Assembly (NCBI RefSeq): GCF_041583835.1
Contig: NZ_JBFHFC010000011.1
Location: 3,409-67,408 of the forward strand
Direction of reading: 5' to 3'
From: Thiomicrorhabdus sp041583835
Lineage (GTDB): Bacteria; Pseudomonadota; Gammaproteobacteria; Thiomicrospirales; Thiomicrospiraceae
Length of the DNA: 64,000 nucleotides
Shown: positions 16,779 to 25,142 of the stretch, piece after piece
How positions within the stretch are numbered: position 1 is the first letter of the stretch
Layout of the letters: each line of letters starts with the position of its first letter
Made by a program: the position numbers and the translations under genes
The notes under the pieces: model-generated
What the model was told of the DNA's origin: nothing
The model's database searches: none
What the model saw: the letters and a program-made list of their open reading frames with translations, nothing else

Positions 16779-19653
16779 ATTGCCACCACAGCCTTACGAA
16801 TGGCTTGATCGCAAACAGATCATCGAGTTTGAATTCGAAGGTGAGGTTTACGAAGGATTCAAAGGCGATGTGATCAGCGGTGCTTTATGGGCTAACGGTG
16901 TGAAAACACTCGGTAGAAGCTTCAAATACCACCGCAGAAGAGGGCTGTTGAGTTTCGCAAACCACGATATCAATGCACTGTTTCAGTCAAAAGATTATCC
17001 GAATATCCGCGGTGACGTTACCCAGATTGAAGATTACATGAACGTTCGCGCCGTCAATACGTTCGGTTCTTTAAAGCACGATAAGGGAACGCTGGTCGAA
17101 TGGATCGGAAAATTCCTGCCGGTCGGTTTCTACTACAAGGCGTTCTATTCGCCTAAGTTCCTGTTTCCCAAATGGGAATCCTTGATCCGTACCATGGCGG
17201 GACTAGGCAAGGTCGATACCGCTTGGGGCGAAGAACGTAAGCCCAAGCGTTACCTGCATTGCGACGTGGCCGTGATCGGTGCCGGTCCGTCCGGTATGGC
17301 TGCGGCATTGAAAGCGGCCGAACAAGGGGTGGATGTCTGCCTAATCGACGAAAACGCCTTTATCGGCGGTTCGTTGGATTATCAATATGCCAATGAACCG
17401 GAACAGGTTTCTAACCGCAAGCGTCTCAAACAAGGCATCGCTTCCCATCCTAATATTCAAGTAGTGTCTTCGGCGTATGTTGCCGGTTATTACGGAGACC
17501 ACTGGCTGGCGATCAATACCCCGCAAGGTTTGATTAAGTTGTCGGCACAATCCGTGGTCGTGGCGACCGGTGTATTCGAACAACCTGCGGTTTTCCGTAA
17601 CAACGATCTTCCCGGCGTGATGAACGCCAGTGCGGCGCAACGTCTGATCAGTCGTTATGCGGTGAAACCTTGCAACACAGCGGTGGTGTTAACCGCGAAT
17701 GCCGAAGGTTACCGAGCCGCATTGGATATGCAGCAATCCGGGATTGAAGTCAAGGCTATTCTTGATACCGGAGAGCGCCTCTGTCGTTGGGTGCAAGAAG
17801 CGGAGAGCAGCGGAATAATCATTTATAAAAACGTCGAGATGGTTGAAGCGATCGGTAAACAGGCGTTAGAGGGAATCGTTTTCAAAGCAAACGGCGAGCA
17901 GAAAACGCTCGAGTGCGACGGTTTGTTGATGAGTGTCGGCTGGGCTCCGGCAGGCGCACCGATCTATCAGGCGGGCGGCAGGTTTTCTTACGATTCGACA
18001 CTGGAACAGTTGTTACCAAGCTTGTTGCCGGACGGTGTGTTTGCCTGCGGCCGCCTCAACGGCGTGTTCGACATCGAGCACCGAATTCAGGACGGCGAAC
18101 AGGCCGGTTTGAATGCCGCGTTGTATGCAAAACGCGAACCTTTGGTCGATTGTTTGGATTTCCGTGCCGCACAGGCGCATTCACATCCGTTCCCGATTTG
18201 GGAGCATGAAAAAGGCAAAAACTTCGTCGATTTCGATGAAGATTTGCAATTGAAAGACTTGAAGGGCGCTATTGCCCAAGGGTTTGACAATATCGAGTTG
18301 ATGAAGCGTTTCTCCACCATCGGCATGGGGCCGAGCCAAGGGAAACACAGCAATATGAACGGCATTCGTATTCTGGCTAAAGCGCGCGGACAGTCGATTG
18401 ATGCTACCGGGTCGACGACCGCCCGCCCGATGTTCCATCCGACGCCGGTATCGCACTTGGCGGGCATGCGTTTCAGACCGGAAAGATTGACGCCGATTCA
18501 TACCTTCCACCAGCAGGCGCAAGCGAAATTCATGGAAGCGGGAGCCTGGCTGAGACCGGAATATTACCGTACAGGACTGCCGAGAAAGATGTGTATCGAA
18601 GCGGAAGTGAAAGCGGTGAGAAATTCCGCCGGTCTGATCGACGTATCGACGCTGGGTAAATTGGAAGTGTTCGGTCAGGATGCGGCGGAATTGATGGATC
18701 GTCTCTACACCATGCGCATGTCGAATATGAAAATCGGTGCAAGCCGTTACGCTTTGATGGTCGACGATGCCGGTGTGGTGATTGACGACGGCGTCGCCAT
18801 CCGTTACAGCGAGGAACACTTCTATGTGAGCACGACGACCACCAGTTCGGATTCGGCTTATCGCATGATTCAGAAAAAACTCATTGAATGGAAGTTGAGT
18901 GCAACGGTATTGAACCGTACCGGACAGTTGGCGGCAATGAACTTGGCCGGCCCGAACAGCCGCAAGGTTTTGGCTAAGCTGACCGATTTGGATTTGAGTA
19001 ACGAAGGATTTCCTTATTTGGCGATGCGTCAAGCGAAGCTAAGCGGTTATCCGGTGACTTTAATCCGTGTTGGATTCGTCGGCGAACTCGGTTACGAGAT
19101 CCATACGGATGCGTCGAACGGTTTGGCGATCTGGAAAACGATTATGAAGGCCGGGGAAGAATTTTCAATCAGACCTTTCGGTGTCGAAGCCCAGCGTTTG
19201 CTGCGTTTGGAAAAGGGTCACATTATCGTCGGCCAGGATACCGACGGTCTGACCAATCCGTTTGAAGCGGATATGGGATGGGCGGTGCATTTACAGAAGC
19301 CGTACTTCCTAGGCAAACCGAGTTTGTCGAAGTTGAAGGTGATGCAGTCGCGTACTCTGGTCGGCTTCGAGTTGCTGTCGAACCAGGCTGAACATGTGCC
19401 GTTGGAGTCGAATCTGGTCATCGAAGACGGAGAAATGGCCGGTCGTATTACCAGTATCGGTTTCAGTCCTGCGCTCGATAAACACATCGGATTGGCTATG
19501 GTTGACGTGGCTTTGAAAGCGATTGGTTCAACACTGCATATGCGTTTGAGCAACGGCCGAATGGTTCAGGCGAAAGTCGTTGAAACCCCGTTTTACGATC
19601 CGCAAGGATTGTTGCAAAAACCGCAAGAAACGTTGCAGGAGGAAGTCGCATGA
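16768..19653 (+). CDS. mgdC: N-methylglutamate dehydrogenase subunit C (SoxA-like, THF-binding)
   Basis: A 961-residue multidomain subunit. An N-terminal ferredoxin-like domain (about residues 17-100) shows no cysteines, as in heterotetrameric SoxA, so it carries no 2Fe-2S cluster. An NAD/FAD-type Rossmann domain begins at VAVIGAGPSG (167-176). A middle SoxA-specific segment (about 500-580) follows. The C-terminal GcvT-like aminomethyltransferase domain (about 590-950) contains IDVSTLGKLEVFG and VGELGYEIH. The GcvT domain binds tetrahydrofolate and receives the oxidised methyl group as methylene-THF. It overlaps mgdD by 4 bases. The length matches SoxA (about 960-1000). Confidence 0.9.
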   Translation: MKLRLPPQPYEWLDRKQIIEFEFEGEVYEGFKGDVISGALWANGVKTLGRSFKYHRRRGLLSFANHDINALFQSKDYPNIRGDVTQIEDYMNVRAVNTFGSLKHDKGTLVEWIGKFLPVGFYYKAFYSPKFLFPKWESLIRTMAGLGKVDTAWGEERKPKRYLHCDVAVIGAGPSGMAAALKAAEQGVDVCLIDENAFIGGSLDYQYANEPEQVSNRKRLKQGIASHPNIQVVSSAYVAGYYGDHWLAINTPQGLIKLSAQSVVVATGVFEQPAVFRNNDLPGVMNASAAQRLISRYAVKPCNTAVVLTANAEGYRAALDMQQSGIEVKAILDTGERLCRWVQEAESSGIIIYKNVEMVEAIGKQALEGIVFKANGEQKTLECDGLLMSVGWAPAGAPIYQAGGRFSYDSTLEQLLPSLLPDGVFACGRLNGVFDIEHRIQDGEQAGLNAALYAKREPLVDCLDFRAAQAHSHPFPIWEHEKGKNFVDFDEDLQLKDLKGAIAQGFDNIELMKRFSTIGMGPSQGKHSNMNGIRILAKARGQSIDATGSTTARPMFHPTPVSHLAGMRFRPERLTPIHTFHQQAQAKFMEAGAWLRPEYYRTGLPRKMCIEAEVKAVRNSAGLIDVSTLGKLEVFGQDAAELMDRLYTMRMSNMKIGASRYALMVDDAGVVIDDGVAIRYSEEHFYVSTTTTSSDSAYRMIQKKLIEWKLSATVLNRTGQLAAMNLAGPNSRKVLAKLTDLDLSNEGFPYLAMRQAKLSGYPVTLIRVGFVGELGYEIHTDASNGLAIWKTIMKAGEEFSIRPFGVEAQRLLRLEKGHIIVGQDTDGLTNPFEADMGWAVHLQKPYFLGKPSLSKLKVMQSRTLVGFELLSNQAEHVPLESNLVIEDGEMAGRITSIGFSPALDKHIGLAMVDVALKAIGSTLHMRLSNGRMVQAKVVETPFYDPQGLLQKPQETLQEEVA

Positions 19654-20123
19654 GTGTGTCTTTAAGAGTGAAGAATTCCGCCAACCTGCAACATCTTCGA
19701 GGACCGAATTTATCCGAGGTGTTGACGCGTTTCGAATCGTCGGATTTAGCGTTGTTCCGCTATCGAAACTTAGCGGAAGATCAATTTATTGCCAAACTTG
19801 GAAGAGAAGAGTTGTTGATCCGTTCCGAGATCGACCTGTCTGATTCTCTCGAGTCTGGCCAATACGCATTCCAAAGAGGGGATGCCATGTTTGAGCTGTC
19901 AGGAAACTGGAAAGGCTTGTTGTCGGAAGTGTGTATCTTCGACTTCAGACAGAGTCGTCCGGGTGATTTTTTGATGGTTTCGATGGCCGGAGTGTCGGTT
20001 TGGATGTTGGTTCCGGAAGTGGATAAGCCACTGGTTCTGGGATGCGATCCTACCTACGGTCACTACTTATTGGAGACTCTGCAACGGCAGATTGATGAAT
20101 CCCCTTTCTTAAAAATGGAGTGA
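19650..20123 (+). CDS. mgdD: N-methylglutamate dehydrogenase subunit D (SoxG-like)
   Basis: A 157-residue protein with the sarcosine oxidase gamma subunit pattern: an early NLQHLRGPNLSEVL segment, LFRYRNLAEDQFIAKLG near residues 36-52, and the conserved DFRQSRPGDFLMVSMAGVSVW near 98-118 that is close to GcvT-like folds. It completes the dehydrogenase tetramer. The start overlaps the mgdC stop (ATGA arrangement) and the gene ends 3 bases before gmaS. Gamma subunits diverge quickly, so the call leans on order and size. Confidence 0.83.
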   Translation: MSVSLRVKNSANLQHLRGPNLSEVLTRFESSDLALFRYRNLAEDQFIAKLGREELLIRSEIDLSDSLESGQYAFQRGDAMFELSGNWKGLLSEVCIFDFRQSRPGDFLMVSMAGVSVWMLVPEVDKPLVLGCDPTYGHYLLETLQRQIDESPFLKME

Positions 20124-20126
20124 GCA

Positions 20127-21461
20127 ATGACAATCGAAGAAGCTAAGGCGTTCTTGGAAGAGAACCAAATCAAATTTATTCTGGCGCAGTTTGTAGACAT
20201 TCACGGAGCGGCTAAAACCAAATCGGTACCGGTTCACTGTCTTGAAGCGATTGTGGAAGACGGTGCCGGATTCGCCGGATTCGCGGTTTGGGGCCTAGGT
20301 CTGGAACCGCATCAGGACGACTATATGGCGAAAGCCGATCTGAGCACGTTGAGCATTGTTCCTTGGCAGCCGGGATACGCCAGAGTCGCTTGTACCGGTT
20401 ATGTGAAAGATAAACCGTATGAATACGACACCCGTTACATCATGCAGAAACAGATTGAGCGTCTGGACGAGTTGGGCTGGACGTTGAATACTGGAATCGA
20501 GCCGGAATTCAGCTTGTTGAAGCGCGACGAAGAGGGTCGTGTGGTGCCGTTTGACGATACCGATAGATTGGACAAGCCTTGTTACGACTACAAAGGTATG
20601 TCGCGTTCACGCGCTTTCCTGGAAAAGTTTGTCGATTCATTGCAGCAAGTTGGCTTTGACGTTTATCAGATCGATCATGAGGACGCAAACGGCCAGTTTG
20701 AGATCAATTACACCTACACGGATGCGAAAACGTCGGCCGACCGCATCACGTTCGTGAGAATGGCCGGGGGCGAGATCGCCAACGACATGAATATGATCTG
20801 TTCGTTCATGCCGAAGCCGAATGCCAACCGTACCGGTAACGGACTGCATTTCCACCTTTCGATTACCGATGCGCAAGGCAATAACCTGTTTAAGGACGAT
20901 TCCGACAGCAACAATCTGGGATTGTCGGAAATGGCGTACTACTTCCTGGGCGGTCTGATCCACCACGCTAAGGCGATCTGTGCCTTCGCCGCACCGACCG
21001 TCAACTCCTACAAGCGTCTGGTGGTTGGCCGTTCGCTTTCGGGAGCGACCTGGGCGCCGGCGTTCATCAGTTACGGCGATAACAACCGTTCGGCGATGGT
21101 GCGTGTGCCTTACGGACGTCTTGAGTTCCGTCTGCCGGATTCGGGTTGTAACCCTTATCTGGTGACTGCGGCGATCATCGCAGCGGGTCTGGACGGTATC
21201 GCTAAAAAGCTTAGCCCGGGTGAACCTCATAACATCAACCACTACGACCTGTCGTTTGAAGAACTTAAGGATATGGGCATTGAAACCCTGCCTCAGTCTT
21301 TGTTTGAAGCACTGAACGAATTGGAAAGCGATCCGTTGTTTGTCGAACAGTTCGGCGAGAACTTCATTAACGAATTTATCAAGATCAAACGCATGGAATG
21401 GGTCGAGTATCAGCGACACGTATCGGATTGGGAATTGAACCGTTACGTCGAATATTTTTAA
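20127..21461 (+). CDS. gmaS: Gamma-glutamylmethylamide synthetase (glutamine synthetase family)
   Basis: A 444-residue glutamine-synthetase-like ligase. The GS beta-grasp opening is KFILAQFVDIHGAAKTKSV (residues 13-31). The catalytic core includes the metal ligand region TGIEPEFSLL near 119, NGLHFHLS near 237-244, and NNRSAMVRVP plus RLEFRLPDSGCNPY near 321-346. It ligates methylamine to glutamate using ATP to give gamma-glutamylmethylamide. It is placed between mgdABCD and mgsABC, the standard NMG arrangement, so I prefer GmaS over a GlnT/GlnIII ammonia enzyme. The gap to mgdD is 3 bases and to mgsA is 12. Confidence 0.88.
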   Translation: MTIEEAKAFLEENQIKFILAQFVDIHGAAKTKSVPVHCLEAIVEDGAGFAGFAVWGLGLEPHQDDYMAKADLSTLSIVPWQPGYARVACTGYVKDKPYEYDTRYIMQKQIERLDELGWTLNTGIEPEFSLLKRDEEGRVVPFDDTDRLDKPCYDYKGMSRSRAFLEKFVDSLQQVGFDVYQIDHEDANGQFEINYTYTDAKTSADRITFVRMAGGEIANDMNMICSFMPKPNANRTGNGLHFHLSITDAQGNNLFKDDSDSNNLGLSEMAYYFLGGLIHHAKAICAFAAPTVNSYKRLVVGRSLSGATWAPAFISYGDNNRSAMVRVPYGRLEFRLPDSGCNPYLVTAAIIAAGLDGIAKKLSPGEPHNINHYDLSFEELKDMGIETLPQSLFEALNELESDPLFVEQFGENFINEFIKIKRMEWVEYQRHVSDWELNRYVEYF

Positions 21462-21473
21462 AGGAGAGCGAGT

Positions 21474-22373
21474 ATGTGCGGAATAGTTGGACTGTATTTA
21501 AAGAATTCGGCCATGGAGAGTCAGCTGGGCGCTCTGTTCGAACCGATGTTGTTGGCCATGACCGACCGTGGGCCGGACAGTGCCGGTTTTGCGATTTACG
21601 GCGATGAAGTCTCCAAAGAGATGATCAAGTTCACGTTGCAGCATGCCGACGAGCATTATCCGTGGCATGACTTGGCCGGCAAGTTGGAAGCCGACTTCGA
21701 TACGCCGGTGTCGGTATTGCACAACGCCAATGCGGCGGTTTTGAAGCTGGAAGCGGAAGAAATGGCGGCTCGTGAAGCCATCGAAAAATACGCGCCTGAC
21801 GTCAAGATCATGAGTGCGGGGCGTTCGATCGAAATTCTTAAGGAAGTCGGACTTCCAGAAGTGATTGCCAAGAAATTCAATCTTAAAGGCATGAAGGGAT
21901 CGCACATTATCGGCCATACGCGGATGGCGACTGAAAGTGGTGTTTCCATGGAAGGTTCCCATCCGTTTTCGACCGGAAAGGATCTGTGCCTGGTGCACAA
22001 CGGTTCCCTGTCCAACCATAACCGTTTACGTGAAGAGTTGAAAGCGAAAGGCATTCAATTCGAAACCGAAAACGATTCCGAAGTGGCCGCCGGGTATTTA
22101 ACTTGGCGTTTGCGTGAGGGAGCAAGTGTTGAAGCGGCGCTTGAAGGTGCCATCGAAGATCTGGACGGCTTTTTCACCTTTGCCGTCGGCACTCAAAACG
22201 GCTTTGCCGTAGTGCGCGATCCGATTGCCTGCAAGCCGGCCGTTATCGCCGAAACCGACGATTATGTGGCGATGGCTTCGGAATACAACGCCTTGTCGAC
22301 TTTGCCGGGCGTTGAATCCGCGAAATTGTGGGAGCCTGAACCGGGCAAAGTCTATTTTTGGGGCAAAGGCTAA
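21474..22373 (+). CDS. mgsA: N-methylglutamate synthase subunit A (class II glutamine amidotransferase)
   Basis: A 299-residue Ntn-hydrolase amidotransferase. It begins MCGIVGLYL with the catalytic Cys at position 2. It also has TDRGPDSAGFAIYG near residues 28-41, a later IGHTRMATESGVSMEGSHPF near 142-161, and HNGSLSNHN near 170-178. It matches the glutaminase domain of glutamate synthase as a separate polypeptide. In the NMG pathway it supplies the gamma-glutamyl/methylamine group used by MgsC to make N-methylglutamate. A helical insertion between the two core motifs (about residues 75-120) is longer than in plain GATases. GGAGAG precedes the start. Confidence 0.88.
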   Translation: MCGIVGLYLKNSAMESQLGALFEPMLLAMTDRGPDSAGFAIYGDEVSKEMIKFTLQHADEHYPWHDLAGKLEADFDTPVSVLHNANAAVLKLEAEEMAAREAIEKYAPDVKIMSAGRSIEILKEVGLPEVIAKKFNLKGMKGSHIIGHTRMATESGVSMEGSHPFSTGKDLCLVHNGSLSNHNRLREELKAKGIQFETENDSEVAAGYLTWRLREGASVEAALEGAIEDLDGFFTFAVGTQNGFAVVRDPIACKPAVIAETDDYVAMASEYNALSTLPGVESAKLWEPEPGKVYFWGKG

Positions 22374-22406
22374 GCATACAGCCCGTTTAAGGAATGAGGA
22401 AAGATC

Positions 22407-23084
22407 ATGGAATTCGATTTAAAAAAACAAACCGTCAGAGAGTTGAATCAGGCACTGCACGATCTGCCTGAAAACTCCGAAGAAACGGTGGTGGTAAACA
22501 GTTTGAGCGGTGATCACAATGTGGCGGTCGGAATGGATCGGCCTGCCAAGATTACGTTGAACGGCCATGCCGGTTATTTTTGTGCCGGTATGAACCAGAA
22601 GGCGGATATCACCATCAACGGTAACGTCGGTCAGGGTGTGGCTGAAAACATGATGTCCGGCCGGGTTCACGTTAAAGGCAATGCCAGCCAGTCGGCCGGT
22701 GCGACCGCGCACGGCGGACTATTGGTGATCGACGGCGATGCGGCGGCTCGCTGCGGGATTTCAATGAAAGGCGTCGATATTGTGGTTAAAGGCTCGGTCG
22801 GTCATATGAGTTCGTTTATGGGCCAATCGGGCTGTCTGGTGGTCTGCGGAGACGCGGGCGAAGCCTTGGGCGACTCCCTATACGAAGTACATATCTACGT
22901 GAAAGGCGAGGTGGCTTCTCTAGGCGCGGATTGCGTCAAGAAAGAGATGCGTCCGGAACACATTGAAGAGCTGGGCGCATTATTGGAAGCGGCCGGTTGC
23001 GATGAAAAACCGGAAGAATTCACCCGATACGGATCGGCAAGACAGCTTTATCACTTCAAGGTCGATAATGCTTCCGCTTACTAA
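22407..23084 (+). CDS. mgsB: N-methylglutamate synthase subunit B (GltB C-terminal GXGXG domain)
   Basis: A 225-residue protein forming a right-handed beta-helix of repeating glycine-rich turns, as in the C-terminal domain of glutamate synthase. Recurring elements include ITLNGHAGYFCAGM, ITINGNVGQGVAENM, VHVKGNASQSAGATAHGG, VVKGSVGHMSSFMG and LVVCGDAGEALGDS. It is a structural subunit that links the amidotransferase and FMN-synthase centres. AGGA lies before the ATG. It sits 33 bases after mgsA and 44 before mgsC. Confidence 0.88.
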   Translation: MEFDLKKQTVRELNQALHDLPENSEETVVVNSLSGDHNVAVGMDRPAKITLNGHAGYFCAGMNQKADITINGNVGQGVAENMMSGRVHVKGNASQSAGATAHGGLLVIDGDAAARCGISMKGVDIVVKGSVGHMSSFMGQSGCLVVCGDAGEALGDSLYEVHIYVKGEVASLGADCVKKEMRPEHIEELGALLEAAGCDEKPEEFTRYGSARQLYHFKVDNASAY

Positions 23085-23128
23085 AAGCGTCACAGTGCCC
23101 ATTAAAAGAATACGAAAAGGAGTCTGAC

Positions 23129-24451
23129 ATGACTGTTAAACAACCAGGAATGATTGAATCGGCAACATTTACACGTGACGTTATCCACGAAATTCAACGT
23201 GCAGCCGACACCGGTATCTATGACATCCGAGGTTTCGGTGCGAAGCGTAAGGTCCCGCATTTTGACGACCTGCTTCTACTGGGAGCGAGTATGTCGCGTT
23301 ATCCTTTGGAGGGGTATCGCGAGAAGTGCGGAACCGATGTGGTATTGGGAACGCGTTTTGCCAAAAAACCGATTAAGCTGGATATTCCGATCACCATTGC
23401 CGGGATGAGTTTCGGTGCTTTGTCCGCCAATGCCAAAGAAGCGTTGGGACGTGGTGCAAACATGGTCGGTACCAGTACCACAACCGGTGACGGCGGCATG
23501 ACGCCGGAAGAGCGCGGTAACTCAAAAACTTTGGTATATCAATATCTTCCTTCGCGTTACGGGATGAACCCGGACGACTTGCGTAAGGCGGATGCGATTG
23601 AGGTGGTATTAGGCCAGGGCGCCAAGCCGGGCGGCGGTGGAATGCTGTTAGGGCAGAAGATCACCGACCGTGTCGCTAAAATGCGTGACCTGCCGAAAGG
23701 GATCGATCAGCGAAGCGCCTGCCGTCATCCTGACTGGACCGGCCCGGACGATCTGGCGATTAAGATTCAGGAATTGCGGGAGATCACCGATTGGCAAGTC
23801 CCAATCTATATCAAGATCGGTGCGACCCGTACTTATTATGACGTCAAGCTGGCGGTAAAAGCCGGTGCGGACGTGATTGTCGTTGACGGGATGCAGGGCG
23901 GTACCGCTGCGACTCAGGACGTTTTCATCGAACACGTCGGAATCCCGACCTTGGCGGCGATTCCGCAGGCTGTGAGAGCATTGCAGGAGATGGGTATGCA
24001 CCGCAAGGTACAGTTGATCGTTTCCGGTGGTATCCGCAGTGGTGCCGATGTGGCTAAAGCAATGGCGTTGGGTGCCGACGCAGTGGCGATCGGTACGGCC
24101 GCGCTGGTGGCACTAGGTTGTAACCATCCGAAGTGGAGCAAGGAATATCAGAAGATCGGTTCGGACGCCGGTTTTTACGACGACTACCATGAAGGTAAGT
24201 GTCCTGCGGGGATTTCTACTCAGGATCCGGATTTAGCGGCCAGATTGAATCCGGAAGAAGCGGGCAAGCGTTTGGCGAATTATCTGAATGTATTGACGAT
24301 GGAAGCCCAGACGTTGGCGCGTGCTTGCGGTAAGTCGCATCTACACAACCTGGAGCCGGAGGATTTGGTGGCCTTGACGGTCGAGTCGGCTGCGATGGCC
24401 GGTGTGCCTCTGGCAGGAACCGATTGGATTCCTGGACAGTTGCGTTATTAA
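23129..24451 (+). CDS. mgsC: N-methylglutamate synthase subunit C (FMN-dependent glutamate synthase domain)
   Basis: A 440-residue FMN-binding TIM-barrel domain like the synthase part of GltB. Visible motifs are MSFGALSANAKEALGRGANM near residues 93-112, TTTGDGGMTPEE, GAKPGGGGMLLG near 164-175, DGMQGGTAATQDVF near 255-268, and GGIRSGADVAKAMALGADAV. The C-terminal cysteines (around CNHPKW, KCPAGISTQDPDL and ARACGKSH) fit the iron-sulfur site of glutamate synthases. It combines the amine from MgsA with the acceptor to give N-methylglutamate. It is the last gene of the operon, followed by a strong terminator. AAAAGGAG precedes the start. Confidence 0.9.
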   Translation: MTVKQPGMIESATFTRDVIHEIQRAADTGIYDIRGFGAKRKVPHFDDLLLLGASMSRYPLEGYREKCGTDVVLGTRFAKKPIKLDIPITIAGMSFGALSANAKEALGRGANMVGTSTTTGDGGMTPEERGNSKTLVYQYLPSRYGMNPDDLRKADAIEVVLGQGAKPGGGGMLLGQKITDRVAKMRDLPKGIDQRSACRHPDWTGPDDLAIKIQELREITDWQVPIYIKIGATRTYYDVKLAVKAGADVIVVDGMQGGTAATQDVFIEHVGIPTLAAIPQAVRALQEMGMHRKVQLIVSGGIRSGADVAKAMALGADAVAIGTAALVALGCNHPKWSKEYQKIGSDAGFYDDYHEGKCPAGISTQDPDLAARLNPEEAGKRLANYLNVLTMEAQTLARACGKSHLHNLEPEDLVALTVESAAMAGVPLAGTDWIPGQLRY

Positions 24452-24502
24452 TTTTTACCTCAGAAGGTGTTTCAGCCGGTAAGTTCCAGCCGGTTTTTGA
24501 TA

Positions 24503-24536
24503 GGGCGGATAAGTGAATACTTTCCGCCCTTTTTTT
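24503..24536 (+). terminator. Intrinsic terminator of the NMG operon
   Basis: An 8-base stem AGGGCGGA (24503-24510) and TCCGCCCT (24524-24531), with a further inner AAGT/ACTT pair, is followed by a run of T. It lies about 50 bases after the mgsC stop and 16 bases before the end of the convergent GNAT gene. Confidence 0.9.
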
Positions 24537-24551
24537 ATGCTTGATTATTGT

Positions 24552-25004
24552 TCATTTGATACTGTATTTGAACACGCCGAGATTGGTTTGCTGCCATCCC
24601 TGATGACGGTAAAATCCAATGGCCGGTTGGTTGTCTTGATCGTACACCAGTTGCGCACGGGTGCATCCCTGAGCTTTACTCCACTCCAATACCGAATCCA
24701 ACAGTCTTTTTCCGATTTGTCTGCCGCGCATTTCCCCGGCCACCACTAAGTCTTCAATCCAAGCCGATTTGGCACCTTCCGAGGTGGAATAAACCCATTG
24801 AGCACTGCACATTCCGACCACCCGGCCATCGTATTCGGCCACTTGAAAACGGCAATGATCGTCTTCAAGAAGCAGTTGGATGCCTTTAGCTTGTTTGGCG
24901 GCGTCGAAAGCAAAGTCCTCTTCCAATGCGAATAATGATTCAAGCAGGCCGACCATTTCGGTTATATCCGAGAGTTCGGCCGGTCTAATGTCTACGTTCG
25001 TCAT
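24552..25004 (-). CDS. GNAT-family N-acetyltransferase
   Basis: A 150-residue GNAT protein. Acetyl-CoA-binding motif A is visible as RGRQIGKRLLDSVLEW near residues 95-110, preceded by SAWIEDLVVAGEM. The C-terminal strand GFYRHQGWQQTNLGVFKY is typical. The substrate is unknown. It is convergent with the NMG operon, sharing a short terminator region, and lies upstream (in its own direction) of nothing obvious. It probably forms its own transcription unit. Its nearness to the methylamine genes may be chance. Confidence 0.8.
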   Translation of the reverse strand: MTNVDIRPAELSDITEMVGLLESLFALEEDFAFDAAKQAKGIQLLLEDDHCRFQVAEYDGRVVGMCSAQWVYSTSEGAKSAWIEDLVVAGEMRGRQIGKRLLDSVLEWSKAQGCTRAQLVYDQDNQPAIGFYRHQGWQQTNLGVFKYSIK

Positions 25005-25091
25005 CGATTGTTTTCCTGTTTAAAGATGTTTAATCAATCAAGCCTGTCTAAGACAGGCCCGATTGGTTAAGCATATTTAACGTAGAAAGCA

Positions 25092-25117
25092 AAAAGCCGC
25101 AATAAATTGCGGCTTTT
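25092..25117. terminator. Bidirectional terminator after amtB
   Basis: A perfect 11-base stem, AAAAGCCGCAA (25092-25102) and TTGCGGCTTTT (25107-25117), has a 4-base loop and A/T tracts on both sides. On the minus strand it ends the glnK-amtB unit 26 bases after the amtB stop. Confidence 0.9.
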
Positions 25118-25142
25118 CGATTTTGCTATTCTCTTTCTAGAG

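Noticed and set aside
18181..19032. Antisense frame of about 283 residues in mgdC
   Set aside because: It lies inside the SoxA-like gene whose domains are complete, and composition is skewed.
20637..21419. Antisense frame of about 260 residues in gmaS
   Set aside because: The forward gene has full glutamine-synthetase motifs; no ribosome site supports the reverse frame.
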